DNA of 64,000 nucleotides from Brasilonema sennae CENA114 (lineage in GTDB: Bacteria > Cyanobacteriota > Cyanobacteriia > Cyanobacteriales > Nostocaceae). The notes under the pieces are model-generated. The model saw only the letters and a list, made by a program, of their open reading frames with translations. It searched no databases and had not been told where the DNA came from. Below, in pieces: positions 8,542-17,656 of the stretch. The stretch is from contig NZ_CP030118.1 of assembly GCF_006968745.1 (NCBI RefSeq), positions 3,298,654 through 3,362,653 of the forward strand, given 5' to 3'. A program made the translations under genes and the position numbers. Every line of letters starts with the position of its first letter. The stretch's first letter is position 1.

Positions 8542-10620
8542 ATGGCAACAATTGATGAAGTTATAAAAAAATCGCTGAATCCATTTGATAACCAAGCAGC
8601 AGGAAACTTTTGGGAAGAGCAGGAGTCACCCCCTACTGTTGAATCTATTCATCAAAAGCCATTAACCCAAATCAAAAGTCTCATAGCACAGATTTCCCAA
8701 GACCATCAAACCCGCAGCCTCATTCTCTATGGCGACGCTGGAACAGGAAAGACTCACTTTATGGGTCAGATCAAAGAACAGCTAAATGACCAAGCTTTTT
8801 TCGTCTACATTGAACCATTTTCTCAAAGTGACCGTATTTGGCAGCACATCTTACGCTACACCGTTGATAGCCTAGTTAATGCTCCAGTAGGACAAGCAGA
8901 TTCTCAATTAATCCTTTGGATCAAAAGCTGCTTGTCTACTATTGAAAAGCAGTTAAAAAGCGATCAGCAAAAATTTATTAATATAATTAAAGGCTTTTTT
9001 GGAAAAACAGACGCTGAACGGGATCGCCAACTCTTCATTGACATCCTCAAAAAGACTATTGGTACTACAGGAATTTACAATGCTAATGAATTTTTTGGTG
9101 TCCTTTATGACCTGACTAATCCAGACTTATACTCTCTCGCCTGTGAATGGTTGAAAGGGGATGATCTAGATGAAGAAAGTTTGAAAAAGTTACGAGTTAA
9201 GCAATCTATTGATGATGAAGACAAGGCGCGGGGTATTTTAGGCAACTTTAGCAAAATATCCGCTAAAACTCAGCCGATTGTCTTGTGTTTTGACCAACTA
9301 GATAGCATTGCTCGTTTACCAGATGGCTCTCTTGATCTACAAGCTTTATTCAACGTTAACTCTACGATTTATAACGGCAAGTGGAAAGGTTTCCTGATTA
9401 TCATCAGCATCAGGACAAGTACTTGGAATGAGAATTCCAAGCGAGTTCAGCCTTCTGACTTGGATAGGGCTAGTATCAGAATTCCACTCAAACGCATCAC
9501 CCTGGAAGAAGGCGAAGCTTTATTAGCTTCTCGACTCTATCCGGTGCACAATCAAGCTTCCCCTAAACCTGTTTCCCCAATTTACCCCTTAAATCAACAG
9601 GTGTTAGAGAAAGTGTTTCCTAGCCGTAAAGCTACACCCCGCAATTTTTTGATGCTGGGGAGACAACTATTCCAGGATTACAAGGAATGGCTATTTAGAG
9701 ATAGACAACCCCCTCAGCCCAAATGGTTAGGTGGTGGAGATCCGCCGCCGCCGCCACCGCCACCTTGGGAGATAATTAAAGCAGAATTTGAATTGCTATG
9801 GCAGCAGGAATTTCAAAAAGTTCAGGAAAAAAATACCAAGATTACTTTGTTAGCCGCATCCGACCTAATTTGGATGTTGCAACAAGCTTTAGAAGCATTA
9901 CAAGTACAGGAAATTAAGCCTAAACTTATCAGTGGAAAGTACGCTAGTTATTCCTTGAGTTATCAACAACCTGGTAAGCGTGAGCGAGTAGGGATAGTCT
10001 GGACAGAAGATCCAAACATGACAAGTTTTTTCAATGTGATGAATGCTTGTCAAAAAGCAATTCAGCAAAATCTTTGTCAAACTATGTACTTACTCCGTGC
10101 TGGAGGAGTAGGAAAGCCAAATCTTGCCGGAAATCAAATCTACAGACAGATTTTTACATATACGAATCACAGCCATATCAAGCCTAGTCTGTCTTCTGTT
10201 CACTATTTGGCGACATATCATAGCTTTGTAAAATCAGTGGAAGCTAATGAATTGCTTCTTGTAGGTAAAAGCATTACTTTACAGGAGCTACAAACTTTAA
10301 TCCGCGAGTCTAAAATTTTAGAAAAATGTACTTTATTACAGGATTTAGGAATTCTTTCTAAACAAGAGCCTGTTCCAGAAGATAAAAATGGAAAAAAAGA
10401 TTTCAGACCTGTCAAAGATTTCTTGTTGAATATAATCAAAAGTCAAGGTTACATGGGAGTTCCAACTTTAATGACACAATCTAGCAGTCAGTTTTCTTTT
10501 GTGAAAGAAGCTGATGTTCAACTATTGATTGAACTATTGTGTCAAGAACAGAAGGTAAAAATTATTAATCCAAAAGCTAAATTACAAGATCAATTAATTT
10601 GTTTCATAGCTAAAACGTGA
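8542..10620 (+). CDS. ORC/STAND-like P-loop ATPase of the nuclease-translocase cassette
   Basis: A 692-residue ATPase. Walker A is GDAGTGKT at 64-71 and Walker B is IVLCFDQLDS with Asp251. A TPRNFL motif at about 365-370 sits where ORC/Cdc6 and STAND ATPases have sensor-2 residues. After the ATPase module, a run of eight prolines (401-408, preceded by GGGD) works as a spacer. The C-terminal 280 residues are unfamiliar; a YSLSYQQPGKRERVGIVWTE strand-rich part is followed by helices, perhaps ending in a winged helix. The protein may sense or load onto DNA and drive the partner FtsK motor. That role is inferred only from operon order. There are 17 bases to the next start. Confidence 0.75.
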   Translation: MATIDEVIKKSLNPFDNQAAGNFWEEQESPPTVESIHQKPLTQIKSLIAQISQDHQTRSLILYGDAGTGKTHFMGQIKEQLNDQAFFVYIEPFSQSDRIWQHILRYTVDSLVNAPVGQADSQLILWIKSCLSTIEKQLKSDQQKFINIIKGFFGKTDAERDRQLFIDILKKTIGTTGIYNANEFFGVLYDLTNPDLYSLACEWLKGDDLDEESLKKLRVKQSIDDEDKARGILGNFSKISAKTQPIVLCFDQLDSIARLPDGSLDLQALFNVNSTIYNGKWKGFLIIISIRTSTWNENSKRVQPSDLDRASIRIPLKRITLEEGEALLASRLYPVHNQASPKPVSPIYPLNQQVLEKVFPSRKATPRNFLMLGRQLFQDYKEWLFRDRQPPQPKWLGGGDPPPPPPPPWEIIKAEFELLWQQEFQKVQEKNTKITLLAASDLIWMLQQALEALQVQEIKPKLISGKYASYSLSYQQPGKRERVGIVWTEDPNMTSFFNVMNACQKAIQQNLCQTMYLLRAGGVGKPNLAGNQIYRQIFTYTNHSHIKPSLSSVHYLATYHSFVKSVEANELLLVGKSITLQELQTLIRESKILEKCTLLQDLGILSKQEPVPEDKNGKKDFRPVKDFLLNIIKSQGYMGVPTLMTQSSSQFSFVKEADVQLLIELLCQEQKVKIINPKAKLQDQLICFIAKT

Positions 10621-10637
10621 TGTTTTTATTTTAGCCA

Positions 10638-13238
10638 ATGCAATACCTCACACAAGCAACTAAAATCAGAACGCAAATTATCAAATTTGCTTCAGCCAAA
10701 ACACTATGGCTAGATACAGAAATTGCTGACTGGGATACTTACTATCCAAAACTATCTCTCATTCAGGTACTAGCTGAACCTACAAACTTAACAAGTGACT
10801 CTGCTTTGATCCTCGATGTATTGAACAAACCTGATTTAGCCGCATATTTTATTAATCAAATTATAGCTAATCCTCAAATAGAAAAGGTCTTTCATAACGC
10901 CAGCTTTGATTTAAAATATCTTGGAGGAAAGCTAGCACCAAATGTTACCTGTACGCTAAAGCTAGCCCGAAAAATTACCCGCGAAGTTTTGCAAGTTTCT
11001 AATCTACAACTGAAAACCTTAGCAACAGAACTTTGTCAATTTTCTGATGTAGATAAGGAAGAACAGGGAAGTGACTGGGGAAAAAGACCTCTCACACAAA
11101 AACAACTACACTATGCTGCAATGGATACAGTCTATTTGGCTGCTGTGCATCGTCGCTTATTGGAAGTTTATAATCCCAATGCTGTAAGTACTATTTTTGA
11201 TATGGCAGCTAATGGTTCAAAGCAAACAAAAAAATCCGAACAATTATCTTTAAGCGCTACAAAAGTACGAGTTGCTTTTGAATGCCCACGCTTATTTTAT
11301 CTCAATCAGCGCTTTGGAGGCAATACATTATTTTTGCCACCAGAAAATGCTGTTGGTATTGGTAATACATTTCATCAGTTAGCTAATGATTTTCTGCGGT
11401 TGCTTACTGAAGAGCCTCGATTTGTAGACTTTTTAAAATCAACAACACCACAATCACAGATAGAGGAAATCGCCTCTCGTCTACAAGAAATTTTTTATGA
11501 AATAAAGTTTTATTCTTACCTACAAGAAGCCATAAAAAAAGATTCGAGTCAAGCACAAGCATTATTCAAAGTTTGGCAGGGCTTACAAGGACTCATCAAA
11601 CACTTTGCGGAATTGCTGGTAGTCAATCGACGCTATTGCAGTGCAGAAACAGTTGTTTGTAAAACTTTTCTCAGTGAAGAGCGCAGGCTTGAGCATTACT
11701 TTAATTTACCCGATAACACGCAGCAACGAGTTGCAGGGGAATTTGATTGCTTAGTCTATAACTTTGAGAAAAAGCGTCTGTGTATGGTGGAATTTAAAAC
11801 CTATCAACCAGCCGATCCATCAGCACAATTAGCGCAGGTTGCGCTTTATAGTTATATGCTGTGGCAAAAGAAAAAAGTAGCTGTTGACTCAGCAGTTTAC
11901 TGTGTTTTGCCAGAATTCAAAGAGTATCAGTATTCCTGGGAACAACTGGAAAATACGGTTCATCAGTTGATTCCTTATAAATTACAGCAAATGCGTCAAT
12001 GGTTGACTTGGGAACCACCGAATCCTAATCCTCCGCCTTTAACAACCCAGCCTCACCTGTGCAAAATTTGTCCACAGCAGCAAAAGTGTCAAAATTACTT
12101 TGTGGAAGAATCTGAAGGTGAGAAATCATCTTACGAAGAGAATCAACAAGAAAAAGTTGAACAGAATGGGCAAACAGGAAACAATCATAAGCAACCATTT
12201 AATCCTGATGAGATGGCTCAAGATTTAGTTAACACTCTGCAATCTTTTGGTATTAATGTAGATTACCACGGGGCGGCTATTGGTCCAGCTTTTATTAGGG
12301 TGAAACTCAAACCCCAACTTGGTGTTAAAGTGAACTCTTTGCTCAAATTGTCAGCAGATTTGCAAGTTCAGTTGGGGTTAGCAAATCCGCCTCTGATTTC
12401 CCCTCAAGCTGGATATGTCAGTATTGATTTACCTCGTCCCGACAGACAAGTTGCTAAGTTTGAGGATTACATAAAATCCCAAGTTTTACCAGCAACAGCG
12501 CCAGTAAAAATTGCAATTGGGGTGAATTTGGAGGGACAACTGATAGAAGCTGATTTGTCTGATCCAAATACGTGCCACTTTTTGGTAGGGGGTACAACTG
12601 GGAGTGGGAAGAGTGAGTATTTGCGATCGCTCCTTCTGAGTCTCATTTTGCGTCATTCCCCTGCACATTTACAAATCGCTCTCGTTGATCCTAAACGAGT
12701 GACATTTCCTGAGTTTGAGCGGATGCAGTGGTTGTATTCACCTGTTGTGAAGGAGAGCGATCGCGCTATTGAACTGATGCAAGAACTCGTCACAGAAATG
12801 GAATCCCGCTATCAACGGTTTGAAAAAGCGAAATGCGCTGATTTAAGTACTTATAATCAACGTTCTCCTCAGCCTTTGCCTAGAATTGTCTGCATCTTTG
12901 ATGAATATGCTGACTTCATGGCAGAAAAAGAATCCCGCACAGCATTAGAACAAAGTATAAAACGATTAGGCGCAATGGCAAGAGCCGCAGGAATTCATCT
13001 CATTATCGCCACTCAACGCCCGGAAGCCGGTATTGTCACCCCAATTATCCGCTCAAATTTACCAGGAAGGGTTGCACTAAGAACTGCTAGTGAAGCGGAT
13101 TCAGCTATTATCTTGGGAGGTAAACAAACAACCGCTGCTCGTTTATTAGGAAAAGGCGATTTGCTTTATCAAATGGGCGCTCAACTGTACCGCTTACAAA
13201 GTTTATTCGCGAGTGATATTCGGCTAACGCTGAGCTAG
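10638..13238 (+). CDS. DEDDy exonuclease / Fe-S PD-(D/E)XK nuclease / FtsK translocase fusion
   Basis: An 866-residue three-part protein. Part 1 (1-180) is an RNase D-like 3'-5' exonuclease: Exo I LDTE (D26, E28), Exo II HNASFD (D91), Exo III YAAMD (Y159, D163), all catalytic residues present. Part 2 (about 200-490) is a Cas4/AddB-type nuclease: C216 in FECPRLFYL, H246, D370 in GEFD, E385-x-K387, QLAQVALY, and C475, C478, C484, which match the four-cysteine iron-sulfur pattern. Part 3 (about 520-866) is an FtsK/SpoIIIE motor with its alpha-beta region (GVKVNSLLKL), Walker A GTTGSGKS to 659 and Walker B IFDE (D755, E756). No FtsK membrane domain or gamma DNA-recognition domain is seen, so it is not the division translocase. 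It probably pumps DNA and degrades it. I know of no characterised protein with this order. Confidence 0.85.
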   Translation: MQYLTQATKIRTQIIKFASAKTLWLDTEIADWDTYYPKLSLIQVLAEPTNLTSDSALILDVLNKPDLAAYFINQIIANPQIEKVFHNASFDLKYLGGKLAPNVTCTLKLARKITREVLQVSNLQLKTLATELCQFSDVDKEEQGSDWGKRPLTQKQLHYAAMDTVYLAAVHRRLLEVYNPNAVSTIFDMAANGSKQTKKSEQLSLSATKVRVAFECPRLFYLNQRFGGNTLFLPPENAVGIGNTFHQLANDFLRLLTEEPRFVDFLKSTTPQSQIEEIASRLQEIFYEIKFYSYLQEAIKKDSSQAQALFKVWQGLQGLIKHFAELLVVNRRYCSAETVVCKTFLSEERRLEHYFNLPDNTQQRVAGEFDCLVYNFEKKRLCMVEFKTYQPADPSAQLAQVALYSYMLWQKKKVAVDSAVYCVLPEFKEYQYSWEQLENTVHQLIPYKLQQMRQWLTWEPPNPNPPPLTTQPHLCKICPQQQKCQNYFVEESEGEKSSYEENQQEKVEQNGQTGNNHKQPFNPDEMAQDLVNTLQSFGINVDYHGAAIGPAFIRVKLKPQLGVKVNSLLKLSADLQVQLGLANPPLISPQAGYVSIDLPRPDRQVAKFEDYIKSQVLPATAPVKIAIGVNLEGQLIEADLSDPNTCHFLVGGTTGSGKSEYLRSLLLSLILRHSPAHLQIALVDPKRVTFPEFERMQWLYSPVVKESDRAIELMQELVTEMESRYQRFEKAKCADLSTYNQRSPQPLPRIVCIFDEYADFMAEKESRTALEQSIKRLGAMARAAGIHLIIATQRPEAGIVTPIIRSNLPGRVALRTASEADSAIILGGKQTTAARLLGKGDLLYQMGAQLYRLQSLFASDIRLTLS

Positions 13239-13247
13239 AATCCAAGA

Positions 13248-13278
13248 TTGAAAAAAAAGTACCGCTCACTGCTATAAT
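13248..13278 (+). promoter_or_regulatory. Candidate sigma-70-type promoter for the ParA gene
   Basis: TTGAAA (13248-13253) and TATAAT (13273-13278) are separated by 19 bases, a longer spacer than ideal. The start codon is 140 bases downstream. It suggests that the ParA gene has its own promoter as well as possible read-through from the nuclease gene. Confidence 0.35.
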
Positions 13279-13418
13279 CTGGACTGCTTCAATTCAAGAA
13301 GCGTCACTGAGATAATACTCTTGACTATGTCAAAATATTAAACTTCGCAAAAATTTTCTCTCTATAATAAAACATTTGCGTTAAGTAGATGAGAAAGCTC
13401 TAGTAGAGGAATTAACCG

Positions 13419-14357
13419 ATGGGATATGTCATTGCGACTGCAAATATGAAGGGCGGAGTTGGTAAAACCACCCTTACCGTCAATATGGCTACTTGTTTAG
13501 TCAAAAATCATAACAAGCGGGTGCTTGTCCTTGATTTAGATAGTCAAATTAGTGCCACACTTAGTCTGATGTCTCCCGTAGACTTTGCCAAGCTTCGCAA
13601 AAACAGACGGACATTGAGATATCTGATAGATGACATTATCAGCCCTTCATCAAGAGCAAAATTGACAATTCGAGATATTATTCAGCCTCAAGTTTGCGAT
13701 CTCCCTGGACTAGATTTATTACCAGGAGATATTGACTTGTACGATGAATTTGTTGTCTCAGAAATGCTGCATCAACAAGCAGTTAGTTTGGGTGAAAACG
13801 AATTTGAAACGATTTGGAATCGTTTTGAAAGAGTTTTGCTGGGAAAAATCTTAGAACCAGTTCGGCAAGAATACGATTTTATCATTTTAGACTGCGCTCC
13901 TGGATATAATCTTTTGACTCGTAGTGCTTTAGCAACAAGTAACTACTATGTACTTCCTGCTAAACCAGAACCACTATCCGTGGTGGGTATTCAATTGCTG
14001 GAAAGACGCATCGCCCAGTTAAAAGAAAGTCACGAACATGAAGCACATATAGATATACAAATGCTGGGAATCATCTTCACAATGTCTAACACTAACTTTC
14101 TCAGCGGCAGATATTATAAACAAGTGATGCAGCGCGTTCATCAAGATTTTGGCGATGCAAAAATTTGTCAGACACAAATACCAGTGGATGTAAATGTTGC
14201 TAAAGCTGTTGACAGTTTTAAGCCTGTTGTTTTAAATAATTCCAGCACAGCAGGGTCAAAAGCATTCTATCAATTAACTCAAGAGTTGTTGCAAAAGTTA
14301 GAGTATGCTGAGCGTGAAAAACCCCCAAGAACAAATTTAGAAGTTGCTACCCCTTAA
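13419..14357 (+). CDS. Orphan ParA/MinD-type ATPase
   Basis: A 312-residue Walker-type ATPase with the deviant Walker A motif KGGVGKTT at 11-18, preceded by ATANM. The switch region VLDLDSQ follows, and IILDCAPGYN is the Walker B-like stretch. These are the signatures of ParA-type partition and positioning ATPases. No ParB or other partition partner lies next to it. It follows the nuclease-FtsK fusion after 180 bases on the same strand, so it may localise that machinery on the nucleoid, or it may be an independent chromosomal ParA. A GAGG-like ribosome site (TAGAGGAATTAACCG) precedes the ATG. Its 3' end converges with ileS across a perfect palindrome. Confidence 0.8.
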   Translation: MGYVIATANMKGGVGKTTLTVNMATCLVKNHNKRVLVLDLDSQISATLSLMSPVDFAKLRKNRRTLRYLIDDIISPSSRAKLTIRDIIQPQVCDLPGLDLLPGDIDLYDEFVVSEMLHQQAVSLGENEFETIWNRFERVLLGKILEPVRQEYDFIILDCAPGYNLLTRSALATSNYYVLPAKPEPLSVVGIQLLERRIAQLKESHEHEAHIDIQMLGIIFTMSNTNFLSGRYYKQVMQRVHQDFGDAKICQTQIPVDVNVAKAVDSFKPVVLNNSSTAGSKAFYQLTQELLQKLEYAEREKPPRTNLEVATP

Positions 14358-14427
14358 AGAATATGTGGAGATGAGGGGAATGAGGTAAAGTTTCTTGTTC
14401 TCTTACCCTTTTGTTCTGTTTAAACGT

Positions 14428-14455
14428 GTAGAGACGTTGCATGCAACGTCTCTAC
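14428..14455. repeat. Perfect 28-bp palindrome between convergent genes
   Basis: Half-sites GTAGAGACGTTGCA and TGCAACGTCTCTAC meet with no loop. It lies between the 3' ends of the ParA gene and ileS. It has no long T-run, but may act as a bidirectional transcript end. It belongs to the palindromic repeats common in filamentous cyanobacteria. Confidence 0.65.
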
Positions 14456-14499
14456 AAAGGTCACTATTGCAAATTATCTTATCAGCAACCGTATTGCTC

Positions 14500-17373
14500 T
14501 TAAAACTCCCCTGCTAAAGCAGAAACACAACGTTCACAAATCAAGGGATGTTCGGCTGACTCTCCGACATGAGTTGAGTAGTTCCAGCACCTATCGCACT
14601 TCTGCCCCTCTGCGTTCACAATTCCAATTTCCCACGCATCGGACTGCAATTTGTACTCCAGCCCTTGCACCGCTTCCGGAGAATCCAACAACTCTACCTG
14701 TGAGGTAATGAACAAATAACGCAGTTCGTCTATTCCATTCTGAGTTGCATTCAGTGATTTCACTGTGGGTCGTAACTGCTCATCTCCTACATACAGCAAC
14801 ACCTTAGCTTCTAGGGAAGAACCAATCAATTTCTTGACTCTGGCTTCTTCCAGTACTTTATTCACCTCATTCCGTACTTGTCGCAATTGTTGCCACACGA
14901 CAGCCAACTCTGGATTTTGCCACTTCTCGTCCAACTCTACCCAACCAGCTTCAAACACTGATTTGTAAGGCGTCTCATACGGGAGAAATTGCCAGATGTC
15001 TTCTGCCATGTGGCATAACACAGGGGCGATCGCCCGTGCTAAATTCTCCAAAGCAATCTTCAGCACCGTTTGACAGCTACGACGCCGGAAACCATTTGGT
15101 GCACTGATGTACAGCCGATCCTTTGCAGCATCCAAATAAAAGTTGGATAAATCAACCACGCAGAAATTCTGAATTGTTTGGAAAAAGCGGAAGAATTGGA
15201 AACTCTCAAATGCTTCCGTCACTTCCTGAAAGACTTCCGTCATCCGGTGCAGCATATAGCGATCAAGCTGCGGTAATTCCTCGAAGGGTACTGCATCTTT
15301 TTGAGGATCGAAATCGTGCAAGTTACCCAACAAGAACCGCGCCGTATTGCGAATCTTGTTTCTGATATCCGTCAGTTGCTTGAGGATATTTTTACCCAAA
15401 GGCACATCTGAGGTGTAATCTACTGACGACACCCATAAACGCAACACGTCTACACCATAGGCGGGTTCTTCTTTTTGATTTTTCCCACCTTCAATCACGA
15501 CTTTCGGTTCAACCGTGTTCCCCAAAGACTTACTTTGCTTACGCCCTTGTTCATCTAAGATAAAGCCGTGAGTCAACACCTTTTTGTACGGCGCACAATC
15601 GTTAACTGCTACACTGGTGAGCAAACTCGATTGGAACCAACCGCGATGTTGGTCTGAACCTTCCAAATACAAATCAGCAGGATAGCGCAACTCTTGTCGT
15701 TGTTCTGCCACCGCTGCCCAAGATGAACCAGAATCAAACCACACATCCATCGTATCAGTCCCCTTACGGTAAGACCGACCGTTGTTGCGGTATTTTTCTG
15801 GTAATAACTCCTCAACTGAAAGTTCCCACCAAGCATCAGAACCCTTTTCGGCAAAGATTGCTTGGACGTAAGAGATAGTTTCTTCATTCAGCAGAGGTTC
15901 GCCGTTTTCTTCATCATAGAAAACAGGAATTGGGACACCCCAACTGCGCTGACGGGAGATACACCAGTCAGAACGTTCTGCAACCATTGGCGTGATGCGG
16001 TTTTCACCTTGGGCGGGAATCCATTTTACTGTGGCGATCGCCTTCAGCGCCTCATCCCGAAATCCTTCAACGCTTGCAAACCACTGTTCCGTCGCCCGGA
16101 AAATCGTCGGTTTCTTTGTCCGCCAGTCATAAGGATACTTGTGAACATAAGCTTCTTCCTTCAACAGAGAACCCGACGCCGTTAAAGCATCAATCACCGC
16201 CTGGTTTCCATCACCCAGAACATTCAACCCAGCAAAAGGTCCCGCCTCTGCGGTAAAATTCCCATTGTCATCCACTGGCGCAAGGATAGGCAAACCGTAG
16301 CGCTGACCAACTATGTAGTCTTCTTGACCATGTCCTGGAGCAGTGTGTACCAAACCAGTACCCGAGTCAGTCGTTACATAATCGCCGCCGATGACAATCG
16401 GACTTTCGCGGTCAAATAAGGGATGACGGTAAGTAGAATGTTCTAAATCTTTCCCTTTGACTGTGGTTTTTACTGTTAACTGAGTTCCCAGAACTTCAGA
16501 AAGACGTTCCACCAAATCCGCAGCAACAATCAGATACTTTCTAGAACCCTCAGATGCAACATCTTTACATTCAACAACTGCGTAGTTTAGAGATGGATTA
16601 AGAGCAACACCCAAGTTAGCTGGAATTGTCCAAGGAGTTGTCGTCCAAATAGCCACACCCAACTCAGGCAAAAATTCCTCAAGTGCAGGTTTTACCGCCT
16701 CCGATAAACCCGTCATTGGGAAAGCCACATAGATACTACGCGAAGTGTGACCTTCAGGATACTCCAACTCAGCTTCTGCCAATGCCGTTTTAGAACTCGG
16801 ACTCCAGTGTACTGGCTTCAGACCACGATAGATGTAGCCTTTTAACACCATCTGCCCGAAAACACCAACTTGAGCCGCCTCATATTCAGGTTTTAGAGTT
16901 AGATACGGGTGTTCCCAATCACCCCAAATACCGTAGCGTTTGAAACTTTCACGCTGTTCATTGACTGTAGATAGGGCAAAATCTTTTGCTTTATGACGCA
17001 GTTGCAAAGGCGTCAAATTTTGTCGTTCTGCCGACTTCATATTTTGCAACACTTTCAGTTCAATCGGCAAACCGTGACAGTCCCAACCAGGTACATAACG
17101 AACTTTACGCCCGCGCAGCAGTTGATAACGGTTAATAATGTCTTTAAGAATTTTATTTAAAGCATGACCAAGATGGAGAACACCATTTGCATAGGGTGGT
17201 CCATCATGCAATATAAATAAATCGCCTGGATTATTTTGAGACAGGCGTTCATAAATTTTATTTTCTTCCCAAAACTTCTGGATTTCTGGCTCCCGCTTGA
17301 CAGCGTTTGCTCGCATATCAAATTTAGTTTTGGGTAAATTTACTGTATCTTTGTATTTTCCAGTTTCTGTCAC
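14500..17373 (-). CDS. ileS: Isoleucine-tRNA ligase
   Basis: A 957-residue class I aminoacyl-tRNA synthetase that charges tRNA-Ile. The HIGH-type motif is in GPPYANGVLHLGHALNK near residue 60. The KMSKS-type motif is GRKQSKSLGN. The editing domain includes TTPWTIPANLGVALNP. The C-terminal zinc finger has paired cysteines (CDRCWNY ... CERC), as in bacterial-type IleRS. Length is normal. It stands alone on the minus strand, with a 283-base upstream region shared divergently with the sulfate transporter genes. Confidence 0.97.
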   Translation of the reverse strand: MTETGKYKDTVNLPKTKFDMRANAVKREPEIQKFWEENKIYERLSQNNPGDLFILHDGPPYANGVLHLGHALNKILKDIINRYQLLRGRKVRYVPGWDCHGLPIELKVLQNMKSAERQNLTPLQLRHKAKDFALSTVNEQRESFKRYGIWGDWEHPYLTLKPEYEAAQVGVFGQMVLKGYIYRGLKPVHWSPSSKTALAEAELEYPEGHTSRSIYVAFPMTGLSEAVKPALEEFLPELGVAIWTTTPWTIPANLGVALNPSLNYAVVECKDVASEGSRKYLIVAADLVERLSEVLGTQLTVKTTVKGKDLEHSTYRHPLFDRESPIVIGGDYVTTDSGTGLVHTAPGHGQEDYIVGQRYGLPILAPVDDNGNFTAEAGPFAGLNVLGDGNQAVIDALTASGSLLKEEAYVHKYPYDWRTKKPTIFRATEQWFASVEGFRDEALKAIATVKWIPAQGENRITPMVAERSDWCISRQRSWGVPIPVFYDEENGEPLLNEETISYVQAIFAEKGSDAWWELSVEELLPEKYRNNGRSYRKGTDTMDVWFDSGSSWAAVAEQRQELRYPADLYLEGSDQHRGWFQSSLLTSVAVNDCAPYKKVLTHGFILDEQGRKQSKSLGNTVEPKVVIEGGKNQKEEPAYGVDVLRLWVSSVDYTSDVPLGKNILKQLTDIRNKIRNTARFLLGNLHDFDPQKDAVPFEELPQLDRYMLHRMTEVFQEVTEAFESFQFFRFFQTIQNFCVVDLSNFYLDAAKDRLYISAPNGFRRRSCQTVLKIALENLARAIAPVLCHMAEDIWQFLPYETPYKSVFEAGWVELDEKWQNPELAVVWQQLRQVRNEVNKVLEEARVKKLIGSSLEAKVLLYVGDEQLRPTVKSLNATQNGIDELRYLFITSQVELLDSPEAVQGLEYKLQSDAWEIGIVNAEGQKCDRCWNYSTHVGESAEHPLICERCVSALAGEF

Positions 17374-17656
17374 GATTTCATGCCAAGGAATAGTAATGTC
17401 TTCTCATTATTATCCATGAGAAAGACTTTTACATGTCATTTAAAAAGTCAGCGCATCTGCCTGCTGAAATCCTTATACTTGCCCCTCAATTAATTTAGGG
17501 GGTTTCTTACACCCCAAATGATTTTGCTAAACAAAAAGAAAATTGGTATCATTTTCTGAACTAAAGTTTTTTGTAAAATTTTAAGAAAACTTTTTACCTA
17601 GATTCTGTTGTAAAGTCATACCAGCTTAATATTACTAGTTACCAGGAGCTCTATCC

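Noticed and set aside
7636..14357. Assignment of the cassette to DptFGH, BREX, Wadjet or another named defence system
   Set aside because: An FtsK/HerA-type motor with an ATPase partner recalls some of these, but the exonuclease and Cas4-like parts and the gene order do not match any that I know. No name is justified.
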